Shown: positions 53,440-64,000, numbered from the stretch's first letter. The stretch: DNA of 64,000 nt from Limnephilus marmoratus (GCA_917880885.1 OU862922.1:25172627-25236626); one strand, 5' to 3'. Numbers and translations are program-made. The notes: generated by a model not told the origin, from the letters alone.

Positions 53440-54535
53440 GTTGTTTTTCGCTATGTATACGTAGAAATTAACAGAAATTAGAAACAGCAAAATATAAACA
53501 GGTATAAAAAGAGATAACAAAAATAGTGATGATAAAATATAGAGATGACAAAGATAAAAAAGATCGATATACGATGTAAAAAACAGAAAAAAAAGTAAAG
53601 TACTAAGTAAAAAACAGCCATTCACATTCAACTTCAAGATCAAATATAGGTATTTCAATTACTTGTTAGGTTAGTTTATTGTTAATTTTTGCTTTTTAAA
53701 GTAAGCGAGATTTGCTTAGATGTCTATATGGTTACATTCAATGGAATTTTACAGACGACACATTCGAGACAGTGGATTGAAGTATGCAATATTGTTTTTA
53801 AATAATTCAAGGTGAAATATATTCCTATTCCTTAAATTATGTCTATTGGACCATAATAAGAATATTGCTCAGACAATGAGTTGTTTCTAGCTTATCATGA
53901 ATGATTTTGTATAGACTCATTAAGTCAGCAACTTTTCTTCTTTTTTCCAGAGTTGTAAACTTAAAATATTGGATTCGTTCCTCGTAAGATCGGAGTAAGG
54001 CATTTAGTCCAAGTTTAAATGATAACAATCTCAGATTTTTTATTTGCACAGATTCAATAGTTTTTGAATACTTTTAATGGGAACGTACCAATACTACGTG
54101 ACCCAATTTTTGCAATTTTTAACCCCCCCCCCCCCGGTGACCACGTGTAGTATATTCCAAGACCCCCCCCCCCTACAGTTTTCACGTAGTAAATCATAAA
54201 TATGGTTTTGATACATTTCTTGCTAACAAAAAGTTTTTAAAAAATTGATTGGCTTATATTTGTCTTTATTAATACGGCGCTCGCTGCATGACGGCAAGAG
54301 TGCATGCATAATTATAGGTATGCATGCACGTGGAATAAAGAAAAATATAAAAAGATTTCTAGATTGACTACGTGATAAAAACCTAAGCCCCCCCCCCCAT
54401 TATGACCAAGCGTGGTATTTTGAAGATCCCCCCCCCTAAACACGTCACGTAGTATGGGTACGTTCCCTAAGTAGTGTGGGTTCCAGATAACACTACCATA
54501 TTCCAATTTGCTTCATAATATATAATTTAATGTAA
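53440..54535 (-). pseudogene. LINE ORF2 relic split by a Harbinger-like MITE
   Basis: Minus strand: EYGSVIWNPHY (54506 to about 54470), a standard RT thumb-region motif, then the MITE, then IESVQIKNLRLLSFKLG and RSYEERIQYFKFTTLEKRRK (about 54065-53843), the expected continuation. Downstream is AT-rich 3' sequence. The split is repaired by removing the MITE and one TAA, apart from a single base shift. Confidence 0.7.
54079..54467. mobile_element. PIF/Harbinger-like MITE, copy 2 (389 bp)
   Basis: Ends GGGAACGTACC.ATACTACGTGA, inverted. It contains four C-runs and an inner partial duplication, so it is longer than copies 1 and 3. TAA flanks the right end; on the left TAA is followed by one extra T. 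Confidence 0.8.
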
Positions 54536-54698
54536 GGGAACGTACCCATACTACGTGACCAACTTTTTGCAATTTTTAACCCCCCCCCCCCCCCGGTGAC
54601 CAAAATCCTAAGCAACCCGTCGCTCATTTGTAAGGAGCGTGACATTTTGAAGACCCCCCCCCCCCCCTAAACGTGTCACGTAGTATGGGTACGTTCCC
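54536..54698. mobile_element. PIF/Harbinger-like MITE, copy 3 (163 bp)
   Basis: Same inverted ends as copy 1, with exact TAA on both sides (54533-54535, 54699-54701) and two long C-runs. Copy 3 and copy 1 are nearly identical, which suggests recent activity. Confidence 0.88.
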
Positions 54699-54703
54699 TA
54701 AAG

Positions 54704-54975
54704 TATATTTGCGGCACGTTCCAGAGTGGAAGATACTCTTAGTACCGCCCAGATGTAAGACCACCATTCAGAATTGAAATATTGCTTGAAATGACTTTAT
54801 CCGTGTTTGGTGACCAAATCTGAATAGCCAGGTACTTCCTTACCACCCTCTTCCCCATCTCCTTCCCTTCCCTACTACCTTCAGCCTCACAACATACCCC
54901 AATTGGGGATGCAATAGACTCACTGGCTCCAGACGGGAGCAACTGGGACTCTTGTGAGGTATTCATATAAAAAAA
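54704..54975 (+). mobile_element. SINE-1 copy, 5'-truncated
   Basis: 'atttgcggcacgttccagag', 'taagaccaccattcagaatt', 'tgaatagccaggtacttcc' and 'ctccagacgggagcaactgg', with a short A-rich end. No tRNA head. Confidence 0.75.
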
Positions 54976-55205
54976 TAAAGATGAGATACATAATGTACGT
55001 AGGTCTGTTTTCTCCTAAGGAAAAAAGGTAATCATTTTCTTACATCTCTCTCACCGTGACGTCTCCGGAGACCCCTACAATACTACTAGCAGTGACGATA
55101 AAGTATGGAATATAGTTACAAGGATAATATTGAAGTGTGAGTGAATTTCAAAAATTCAAAAACACCAAACGCCAGTGCTAATGGTTTTGATTTTGTTTTT
55201 AAATA

Positions 55206-55502
55206 TATAATGCTGCAGCTTTTTCTTACACACTCAATAATAACAGTCGAAAATCAGACAAACGGTGAACGTGTGTCTGCCTCCCATCAAAGGAAACATA
55301 CGATCATTAGGTATCATACATCTCACTCGTACAAAGAAAATGAAAACCAAATCCCATCGCCGTAGCTGAGCTGTAATAAGATATATCTGTTTCTTCCAAA
55401 GTAAAAAAAGTAGTATTTTGGAGGAAAGAGACACAAATATATTGTATGTCTCATCTTTTTTCTCACCATTATTTAATGTGTAAGAAAGAACTGCAGCATT
55501 AT
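55206..55502. repeat. Inverted repeat, ~29-bp arms
   Basis: 'taatgctgcag' and 'tttcttacaca' at 55206-55234 recur inverted at 55474-55502. The interior is not coding. MITE-like; target duplication not seen. Confidence 0.5.
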
Positions 55503-55819
55503 TAGGATAATGAACGTACGTTTTATGCTTTTTTGTGCCGTCACGGCACCGTGTAAACATGAATTGTCACGGTAATAATAAAAGCGTTTGGCTAACCACA
55601 AATCTCTTTTTTTTTGTTACTTAAAAGTTACTTCATCTATTTTAAATTTGGGTTGCCTACAAACTACATCTCCGGACCAAATCGCAAAGCACAATTTTTT
55701 ATTCAAATAAAATTAAAATGTCCAAAAATTGTAAAAAAATAAGTGCATCACCTACAATTCAGCAATCGGCCTAATTACTCGAAGATCTAACATATCGCCT
55801 AAATAATGACAGATCGTAA

Positions 55820-56440
55820 AAGTTCGTTCATCTACTTCGAAAAATTAAACGAAAAATGGAACTTTTTGTTAAAATTAACCTAGAAGCAGCGCGGCGGATC
55901 GAAAAAACTACGGACCTTCTCTGTGAGAAATATGATAAATTCTTCGGAAAAAGAGATCAATCTAAACTCTCGGAAAAAACAATATATCATTGTCGAAATA
56001 TTAATATAAACATTGAATGGAAAAAAGATTCCTACTAAAAAATAACAAAGAAATACTCGCATAAAAATCATCATGAAATACTGTCAGGCTCTAGCAATAA
56101 CCAGAATCCCAACATAATCAGACTTCATCTAGCCACTACTAAGGCTCAGTCAGGGGAACCGTCTGCAGCAGCATCAACTCCAAAAATCTTAAATAAATTC
56201 AGCAATCTTCACTTACGTGAGCTTTTGATCTCCAAGAAAAGAGTCAAATATAAAACATTCTAGGACTTAATTGCACAATACACTTAAGTGAAATCTTGTC
56301 ACTATACCTGAAGGAATTATTATGGTAAACCAAAAAAGGGATATATTATGCATTTGTCGGGACAAAATATGGTAAGGGCATGGCGCGAAAAGATTCCTTA
56401 TATTGCTTGAAAAATTATGTAATTTGTTCCCATAAAACCT
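55820..56440 (+). pseudogene. Decayed FP-like LINE ORF1
   Basis: 56278-56400 reads IHLSEILSLYLKELLW, stop, TKKGIYYAFV and GKGMARKD, which lines up with the intact ORF1 (IYLSEVLTPYYKELLWKTK and FVWFKSGKLLVRKG). An open 60-codon stretch at 55856-56038, Lys/Glu-rich, is probably the coiled-coil part. Stops and frameshifts separate the pieces, and no ORF2 follows. A second family or an old relative of the element at 4048. Confidence 0.55.
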
Positions 56441-56474
56441 TACACATCTATTTGATTATTTAAAATTCTTCTTG

Positions 56475-57010
56475 AAAATCGGTTGGTCTTTTTGGTATCA
56501 TGTTGTAATAATTGGTAATTTTCCTTTTTGGGAAATTTTTATTTTTCCGAAAAGATTTCTTCCGGGCAAATTAGAAAATCGAGAAAAATTAGCAATCGAT
56601 TAATTTTAGGAAATTTGGTCAGAAAATTGGTCGATAATTTTTTGTAAAAACAATTTGTAGTTACAATAGACATTTATTCTTATGATTTTCTTATTTGAAG
56701 TGCGAGAATTTTCAATGTTGTTTTTTTCAATGTTGTTTTTTTCCAAAATAATATTCTTCTGGGAAAATCAGAAAATCGGAAAATGTTTTCTCGGACAATT
56801 GGTCGGAGAAAAGGTCAAAATTGGTTCGGAAAATGGATCGGAAAATACATCCGGAAATTTTTATAACATTTATCTTTTCGATTTGCAAAGTTCGGAAATT
56901 TTTCTTGTTTTTGCAGAAAAATTTTATCCGGGAAAATTGGAAAACAACTTGAAAATTGGAAAATTTGTCGAAAATTGGATGTGGAAAATAAATAAAAGTT
57001 TTGGAAACTG
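56475..57010. repeat. Degenerate GGAAAATTGG-type low-complexity region
   Basis: 'gaaaattgg', 'ggaaaat' and 'gaaattt' recur irregularly for about 530 bases with no fixed period. It looks like an old, scrambled short tandem repeat. The ORFs inside follow the composition. Confidence 0.6.
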
Positions 57011-57288
57011 AGAAATTCCAGGATTTGTAAATTTTCTTTTCTATATTTTCTCATACAGTTTGAAAACTACAACGGTTCTTTTTTAAAACACTAGAGGGCG
57101 CCACTTCCGTTTACAACAATTCTAAACTGTGCAGACATTAGCACGATAATACTGAAACAATACTGAAAATAAATTTCTCAATAACTTCTCACCTTGTTTG
57201 ACCAACGTTCCAGCTTTCCGTGGGCATATTTTCTTTGTTGAGTATAATCGGTTGAAGCCATACGGGCACATAATGTATATATACAATG

Positions 57289-57690
57289 ACGGCCTTCGTG
57301 GTCGAGAGGTAAGACTCTCGGCTAGCAATTCAGAGATCGCGGATTCGAATCCCGTGCTGTGAGTTTCACAATTAGTTCATTAAAGATACTCTCAGAATGA
57401 CCCCGGTGAAAGAAAAACATAATTGAAACCTTATTTGAAATGTCCTTTGATGTGTTTGGTGACCAGATATGAATATCGACACGGGTATATCCTAGTGAGA
57501 CAGGCATCAAAAAACCCAATGTACATATACTTTTTTATAGATAAATAAATAAAAAAAAATAAAAAAAATAGCCAGGTACTTCCCCACCTTCCTTTTCCCA
57601 TCTCCTTCACCTCCACATTATCTTTGACCTCACAATATAGGATTGGGGAGCAGTTGGAACTCTTGTGCCGTATTTACATAAAAAAATAAA
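57289..57690 (+). mobile_element. SINE-1 with full tRNA head, interrupted
   Basis: Head 'ggccttcgtggtcgagaggt' and 'gatcgcggattcgaatcccg'. The body 'taaagatactctcagaatgacc' continues to 'gaccagatatgaat', then about 95 foreign AT-rich bases (57478-57572), then 'agccaggtacttccccacc' to a degraded end. Confidence 0.75.
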
Positions 57691-58920
57691 AGTTAGACGT
57701 AAGAGTTTTGAATTTGAAGTGAAATGAGATTGTTATTTAATTTTTTTTTATGTAAATCAAATTTAATAATGTTATTATTAAGTTCTGTAAGTATTTAAGT
57801 TTTTTATTATTGTGACAGCTATTTCGGCGTTCAAGGGCATTTTCAAATTGTCAGTTATTGAAAAAATTGTTTTTTTATTTTAAATTTAATGTAGTTCAAC
57901 GAACTAAACACAGAAACAATTAATAAGACTGTTATTCCTAAACCAAAGGTTTTGAAACAATTCGCCGAAAGTTCCAAAGAAGAGTGAGTGCGCATGCTCT
58001 GGATTTCCCGCGATTTTCCGAGATTTCCAACTTGTTCAAAGCTTTCAAAGCTCAGTTGCCGCCGAAAGCGTTTGCAAGGAAGTCGCCAGAGACCAGTCAT
58101 TTCAGCGAATTCGTTTGGCGGATCAAAAAGGCACTTCCGCCGGCTTTAACGTGATTATAACCTGAAATTTTGTCAAAATCTTAAGTGCTAGATTACGGCG
58201 GAAATCACAAAAAAAAATCTCGAAATCGTATTAGATTACCGTTCAATTAAAATTAATTTTGTGGATGAAAGCTGTTTTGGATATGATTAAAAAGATGAAA
58301 TAATAAGTGTTTTTAAAACTTTTTGTGTTTTTTTTTTCATTTGTGAAAGCATTTTGTTGGATAACAAATAAAAGTCTGGAATTCGGTGAGTAATTTGAAA
58401 AGTTTTATAATTATTGTTATTTGCACCATTGAATTATTGTGACTTGTGTAAAATTGTGAAATAATGTTCCACAATAGGTTAAAAATTATCAGGATCTAAG
58501 TTACCAAAGGAGAGACGAATTATCTTTTTTAACAATCATCGGTTTTTCGTGTAATTCCTAAATACTTTATTATTTATCTAATTTTTACTTTCATAATATA
58601 TTATGTTATACTGCGTCAGTTAAAAGTCAAAATCTATCATATTTTATTGACTTAATATATCCCGTTACAATAATTCTATCGGAATAGTGTAACAAATATT
58701 TAAACAACAATAAACAAATTAAATGCTGAATGTACATTTATTAAGTCAAAACTCCGTGATTTATTTTATTATCAAAATGGATATAGTTGCTGCCATTTAG
58801 ACTTTCCTTTAATGCTTCGAATGCGTATCCGTCTATTTTCAGTTTTTGGTATTGAGTTCATATTGTTATTGATTATTGAAATAATTATTAACAAAGAAAG
58901 TTAAAGTGAAAAAAAAGATA
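57691..58920. other. No gene confirmed; GC-richer island at 57950-58150
   Basis: 57805-57850 (minus) has a worn Penelope-like motif. 57950-58150 is GC-richer than its surroundings, and a consensus donor (GTGAGT at 58386) follows. It could be the 5' end of a gene running out of the window, but no ORF or domain supports it. Confidence 0.3.
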
Positions 58921-58929
58921 TTTGAAAAT

Positions 58930-58995
58930 ATATTGTGGCCCGAGACTCGAACTCGGGACCTCCACATTACCAACTGTGGATACACAACCAATAAA
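58930..58995 (-). repeat. tRNA-like fragment with a good T arm
   Basis: Minus strand: 'cccgagttcgagtctcggg' is a perfect T arm with B box, preceded by a stem CCACA/TGTGG. A D arm and a full acceptor stem are missing. Confidence 0.4.
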
Positions 58996-59224
58996 ATTAA
59001 CATAATTTATTATAAAACTTTTATTATCAATACAGTCTTGTTTCAATTTGTATCAATTTTCACCGTGTTTCAAATATTGATAGTAGCATGGATAGAATTA
59101 GGTAACAATTACCAAAGCAATTACCCAGAAAACATTTATTGTACAAAACAATAATTTTATTTCTCTTCGCAAGAAAACAATAGAACTCGATTTCGCTGTT
59201 TGTCGTGTTTTTTTTTCTTTTACA

Positions 59225-59445
59225 TTAGCTTTTAATGATGTCCAATAATACGTAATCTTTGGGGATGCTGCATGGAGAGTCTTTTAACGAAATATGAATC
59301 ATTAAATTTATGAAGTTTTCGGAAGAAAAAAGGTGATGGTACTAGAAACCTGGAGATCAGTACAGTAAACTATTTGGGGTGACTTGGTGATGACCACAAA
59401 TGTTGGTTATCCTATAATTCCCGAGGCGGCTGTACCCGTACCCGC
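59225..59445 (-). mobile_element. SINE-2 copy, degenerate
   Basis: 'tttacattagct', 'atctttggggatgctgcatgg', 'ttggggtgacttggtg', 'gttggttatcc' and 'acccgtacccgcctccc' are in SINE-2 order. The middle is lost. Confidence 0.55.
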
Positions 59446-59449
59446 CTCC

Positions 59450-60175
59450 CTTAAGAGGGTATTACAAGAGAAAACTAGAAATATGTCATTTTTAAATCAG
59501 AGTTTAGACGTATTCACTCTTTTCCACAAAAAATTATAAATGGATTTCGAAAGATTGTTCTTTTATCTAGCATTCGCATGTTTTAAATTTTGAGAAAAAA
59601 TATTTATTTTTAGTATAATGAGGTCATACTATAGGTCGTTGGCAGATTTGTTAAATTTAAAAAAAAGATTTTGTATTATACCACACCCATTTCAAATAAT
59701 ATAATCATGCAGTAAAATAAATCAATACATTATCTAGCAAACGCATGTTTTAGAATTTTAATTTAAGTTTCAATAAAATCATTAAAAAATATGTACGTAC
59801 ATGTGTTTCTTGACGAAAATTGGTCCATTTGTGTATTTATTTGCGCACTTACAAACTAATATATTTCAGATTTTTTAACATTCTTATTAAATTTAGACAT
59901 TATTGAAAAATGATAAATACTTATAATCAAAAAATAATTACAAAAAGTACATTATTATAATAGTTTTATCCTCACGCCTTTCAGCATTTTTGGATGTAGG
60001 TATAAATTAAAGCAAATTTGGAATGAAATAAAATCGATATTGAGTTTTAATTTAAAAATGCTGATACTGAGAATAACTAATCTTTCTCATTGTCACCACC
60101 CTGCACAATCTTAAGAACAACTTTCGACGAAATTTGGATTTTCGGCCGCTGGCTGGTTAAACGCTCTTAATTAAA
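59450..60175 (+). repeat. Dispersed repeat family E, copy 3
   Basis: Very similar to 9262-9955 ('aatatgtcatttttaaatca', 'ctttcagcatttttggatgt', 'aaataaaatcgatattgagtt'). Starts directly after SINE-2. Confidence 0.7.
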
Positions 60176-60328
60176 TTAAATTTAAAAATAATAATTAAAT
60201 TAAATTTAAAAAGGAAGGTATTAAATTAAATTAAAATAAATTCTTAGAAGAAAGACGGCATTGTTATAACCTACTGTTATAAAGTACATCGCGGTATTAC
60301 AATTTATTTTTCGAAATCAATTCAACAT

Positions 60329-60679
60329 AAACAAAAATTTTAACAAAACAAAAAACGACTTCAAAAAATGCACTAAAAAGTAAAAAAATAATTTCGTATT
60401 CTTCTACAACTTTATAATCATTTTACCTTTTCTACTCATCAATATGTACATACGATTGTTATTTTTGGAGTCGGTGTCGGCGGGAGAGGAGCTGTCAAGT
60501 GAACACGCCGGGCCGCGGGTAACTTGGTTGACACCGACTCCAAAAATAACAATCGTACCTACATATTGATGAGTAGAAAAAGTAAGTCGATTATGAAGTT
60601 GTAGAAGAATACGAAATTATTTTTTTACTTTTTAGTGCATTTTTTGAAGTCGTTTCTTGTTTTGTTAAAATTTTTGTTT
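60329..60679. mobile_element. Foldback with 150-bp almost perfect arms
   Basis: 60329-60478 and 60530-60679 are inverted copies with only a handful of mismatches ('aaacaaaaattttaacaaaa' at the tips, 'ggagtcggtgtc' at the loop). The 51-base loop is GC-rich ('cgggccgcggg'). 'acgacttcaaaaaa' near the tips is a common Lepidopteran repeat motif. Confidence 0.85.
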
Positions 60680-60689
60680 ATTTTTTGAT

Positions 60690-61215
60690 TTTTAGTGAAT
60701 CCGAAGTACACTAATTTGTCTGAATGTGGGTAGATCTACTAAACGTGCTGCTCATATGAGACAGACATAATTTGACCATAACGACATTAGGGTCAAATTA
60801 AGAGATTCGGCCGAGTTTCGTTAATTTGCTCCTAAGAATTGAAGAATTGAAGAGTTCCGTTACTTTGTCATGGATCCGATAATCAGAACCTAACCAAACT
60901 CTCATCAATTTATCCTTGAAGTACATCCTTTCCAATAAAAAAAAGAATCATTGAAATCAGTTGGCGTGATATTGAGTTATTCGTCCATTTGTCGCGCACA
61001 TACTTTATGCAAATTTAAGACTTATATGGTTTTCTCATGGATGCCATTGTCAGAACTAGACCAAATTAAAAAGGGACCACATGGGAAGCACCAGCTTTCA
61101 AATAAAAAAAGAATTATCAAAATCGGTTTACCCAGTCGAAAGTTCTGAGGTAACAAACATAAAAAAAAAAAAAATACAGTCGAATTGAGAACCTCCTCCT
61201 TTTTGAAGTCGTTTA
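60690..61215. repeat. Dispersed repeat ending in 'acttcaaaaaggaggaggtt' (reversed)
   Basis: 61128-61215 reads 'ttctgaggtaacaaacataa' and 'cagtcgaattgagaacctcc' followed by 'tttttgaagtcgttt', a repeat end I associate with Lepidoptera. Upstream to 60690 no coding sequence is visible. It may form one element with the foldback. Confidence 0.45.
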
Positions 61216-61727
61216 AAAATTAAAATGATTCTTTTCAAATCAAGTGGACAAAGGAATCTTTTCAAATCAACGCAAGTAATTAAATGTCTACGTAAATATT
61301 GCCCAACTTCAATGAAATTTTGCAAACAATATTAATTATTTTACTTTTTATATTTTAAAATATTTAAAACGTAGGTTCTTTCACATGACTTACTTTTGCA
61401 GTTCATATTGTCTGCATGGTAACAACAAGTTTTAATTTTTTTTTAAATGTTCGTAGTGCTCGAACATGTTTTCTAGCCAATCATCAAACCTCCTTGAGTT
61501 TACAGAATTAATTACGACCGGATTATCTATGAATAACAACCATTGTTGAGTTTTGGTAGGTATTAGTCTAATCTGGATCGTCGGTAATTAAAATCGGGTG
61601 GACAAAGGAAAAACCCCTCAGAGGTCAGAGATTGAGCACCCTCCAACAAATTGTTTACTCCCAGCTACATTTTTGATTTTATTTTTAGACTTGTTCAGTA
61701 ATACTGCCTCCGTAGGCGAGGGTTATT
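61216..61727. other. No gene recognised
   Basis: AT-rich, no repeat match in the window. Confidence 0.4.
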
Positions 61728-62160
61728 TTTTACATTAGCTCCACACAGGGAACCCTCAGGAAAAAATCCTTCAAGGCCTATTTCATCTTTGGGGATGCCG
61801 TGTGGAGGGTCTTTTAAGGAAAGAGAGGAAGTTCTGGTAAGGAAAAAGGCACGAAGTGTGGGTAGGAATCTGGGGTCAATGTGAGTTACGGACTTATGAT
61901 CCATCTCCACCACTGTGGTGCAAGGCGATGGGTCAAGAGTGTCCGGCTGAAGATGTCTAGGTTAGATCTCCCTCAACCAGTCTCTCCCGATACGATATGT
62001 GGGCAAACGCTTTAGCAGCCAAAACCTAGACAAACCTCTCCTCATGGGCACCCCTGCTAAATCAACAAACGTAGCGAACGACTTGCGGTGACCTATGGCA
62101 CGGATGTTGGTTATCTAATAAATGGTTCCCGGGGTGCCGGTACCCATAACCGCCTCCCAA
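61728..62160 (-). mobile_element. SINE-2, most complete copy (~430 bp)
   Basis: Minus strand runs from 'gggaggcggttatgggtacc' and 'aaccatttattagataacc' through all SINE-2 blocks to 'ctgtgtggagctaatgt' and poly-A. 'agtcgttcgctacg' is weakly B-box-like. No protein is encoded. Confidence 0.75.
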
Positions 62161-62264
62161 ATTTATAAAATGGGCAAGACTCTCCACTATGAAACCCGAG
62201 TTCGCGGTTTTAAATGCAGACATTAATTTGTTTGTATTAATAATAATACATAAAAAGGGTAGGT

Positions 62265-62490
62265 ACTGTACAGTATATAGTGCCGCCCTGATGAAAGACT
62301 ACTATTTACCATTGAAACGTTGCTCGAAATGACTTTAGTTCGTGGTTGGTGACCAGATCTGAACAGCCAGGTAATTTCCCACCTTCCTCTCCCTCATTTC
62401 ATTCACTTTCAGTCTGACAACACTCTAGCAGCCCCATTCAGCCCCATTTTAGAATGCCATAGTCTCACTATCTGGATCTAGATGGTTGGG
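62265..62490 (+). mobile_element. SINE-1 copy, degenerate
   Basis: 'gtgccgccctgatgaaagac', 'attgaaacgttgctcgaaat', 'gaccagatctgaacagccag' and 'catagtctcactatctgg' are SINE-1 blocks with clear drift. Confidence 0.6.
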
Positions 62491-62491
62491 A

Positions 62492-63060
62492 ACTAATAAT
62501 AATAATAATAATAATAATATATCTTAAGATTTAAGATCTTATCTTAAAATTTTAAGATTTATAACTACAAAGAAAAGTATACAATAGTTTAAAAGTTGCA
62601 TAAGTACAAAAGTTAATAATGGAAAACAATATACATATAACAGTAGGTACTTAAAGACTAGAGATTTATAATTATAAACGTAGGTTTCTCGTAACCTGCC
62701 TCACTAGGCTAGCCTGTGTTGAGGCAGTAATTTTAGGTCAATTTATAATTCTGTGAAAATACCTACACCTATATTAGAAAATAATCGCACAATAGATTGG
62801 TTGTATTAATAATAACAATAACATAGGTACAATAGTGACAGCATTGGTTCATTACTAATTTCGAATTTGGGTGAGTGCACCGGTAAATGCCCTATCATTA
62901 TTTTTTATCCAAACTTTTATGTTTTTTTTGAAATTTTTTTGTGATTCACATTTTTTTATACTAATTGGAAGAATGTTGTAAAGACTAAGATCAATATCTT
63001 TGTTGGGAATCACAAGAGAACTCTTATCTGTTTGATGAATGGTAACTTCCAATTTACGAG
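62492..63060 (-). pseudogene. LINE ORF2 C-terminus with (ATT)n tail
   Basis: Minus 63052-62855 reads LEVTIHQTDKSSLVIPNKD-like sequence, then SLYNILPISIKKCESQKNFK and KVWIKNN, the typical 'YN-LP...FK...WL' end of a LINE ORF2. The 3' UTR ends in 'gatatattattatt', identical to 29546-29719. RT motifs are absent. Confidence 0.55.
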
Positions 63061-64000
63061 AAAGCCCACGGGAATTTTTTTTTAAGATGAAAAGTGCAGT
63101 ACTACGACATCTGTATGGTCAAATTCAAACTTGCTCGAAAATAGAGGTATTTTTAAGTTGTTTGATGTATTATAGTTACCTTAAATATACACAGATGGTG
63201 ATGAGATCGATATTTAACGGGAACCCCAGGTTTAGGGACGATTTTAAACGCGAGAGTTGAGACAACCAATTAAATAGCAGGAAAAGCAATTAAAAATCAA
63301 CTCAGCCTATCAGCAAGAAGGGGGTCGTGCCCATTTTGAACACAAAGGATTGTACTTTGACCCTAGTGATTAGTGAAGAAATTTATGGTCTAGACGTTCC
63401 CACAGAGATCAGGGTTGAATGAACTAAGAGATAAATATCGAATTATTCAAGGTTTTTAGTACAACGAACCCAAGTGATGTTATTAATAAAGGGTACCTTC
63501 AAGGGGTCGGGAGACCTTAGTTTCGAGTGCATTAGGGCGTTTTTAGTTGCGGAAAACACACTTGGATAACGATAAAAAAATTTATCAGTAATATATTGAG
63601 GGGAAAACGCGGGGACAACGGGGCATGCTTGCGGGAGGGTTCTCAATTATAGAGTAACTACATATGACGGCCGAGAGGCCAAATTCGAGGAAAAACGTAC
63701 TAAAGGAAAATGAATATACATAACACAATGGAAAATTATTGTTATCAATTCTAGACGGAACGGAGAGATTAGGAAAGCGAATTGGGAAGGAAAATTCAAA
63801 AAAATTTAGAGTTTAAGGATTGAACAAGAGGACGAAACAAGGGTTTGGTGCAGTAGCAGGTGCTTGGAAAGGAATTGGAATAGTATACCTAGGGGGGGGT
63901 GGAAATACTGCAAACATTGCGATAGATTAATTCATAAAAAGGAGTCATTTTACGTAATTAAAATAGTGATCATAACATAAAGTTACACGAGACTGCAAGG
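63061..64000. other. No gene recognised
   Basis: Part of it may be upstream sequence of the minus-strand LINE relic, but I could not read a protein through it. No repeat match found in the window. Confidence 0.35.

Noticed and set aside
55234..55560. 108-codon minus ORF as a gene
   Set aside because: It spans the arms of an inverted repeat and shows no recognisable domain.
57855..58386. First exon of a second host gene
   Set aside because: A GC-richer island and a GTGAGT donor are suggestive only. The 81-codon minus ORF has no recognisable domain, so no gene was called.

Overview
The window looks like AT-rich insect nuclear DNA, most probably from a moth or butterfly. It has GT-AG introns, no operons or Shine-Dalgarno sites, several families of non-LTR retrotransposons, tRNA-derived SINEs, Helitron-like and Penelope-like ends, and a dispersed repeat carrying the 'acgacttcaaaaa' motif that I associate with Lepidoptera. 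The order is an inference from repeat content. I see no prokaryotic-style system, CRISPR array, rRNA or convincing functional tRNA gene.

There is one host gene I am confident of: a secreted serpin on the + strand. It has six coding exons (42145-42501, 44211-44393, 45716-45926, 47870-48105, 49811-49996, 51962-52246) that join in phase into a 485-residue protein. The protein has a signal peptide, an unusual ~90-residue polar N-terminal extension, the serpin core and an Ala-rich reactive-loop hinge typical of inhibitory serpins. A splice acceptor 7 bases before the ATG shows that a 5' UTR intron exists. A possible first exon lies near 35176-35310. Its introns are full of nested repeats.

The rest is mobile DNA in several layers. 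1-4 kb: two copies of an ATCGATT-rich repeat and small inverted-repeat elements. 4048-9089: a full-length, apparently intact non-LTR retrotransposon with a baculovirus-FP-like ORF1, an endonuclease/reverse-transcriptase ORF2, an (AAAT)n tail and a 15-bp target-site duplication. 9-22 kb: degenerate LINE ends, SINEs, foldbacks and hairpins. 22.8-26.2 kb: a 33-bp satellite with a higher-order period of about 331 bp, interrupted by a palindromic MITE and a dead LINE. 27-35 kb: two long-inverted-repeat foldbacks, Helitron-like ends, three copies of one LINE (called LINE C) and a PIF/Harbinger-like MITE. 36.6-37.6 kb: a 954-bp hAT element with an 8-bp duplication and a lone zinc-finger ORF. 38-42 kb: simple repeats and dispersed elements. 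42-53 kb: the serpin. 53-64 kb: LINE and SINE relics, further Harbinger-like MITEs and a 150-bp-arm hairpin.

Three themes link the parts. (1) A SINE family (SINE-2) and LINE C share a 3' tail with a self-complementary core, which suggests the SINE borrows the LINE's reverse transcriptase. (2) Several Penelope-like ends carry hammerhead-ribozyme-like cores (CTGANGA, stem, GAAA) in both orientations. (3) Nested insertions let the relative ages of several families be ordered. Edges of old repeats are approximate, to about 20-50 bases.
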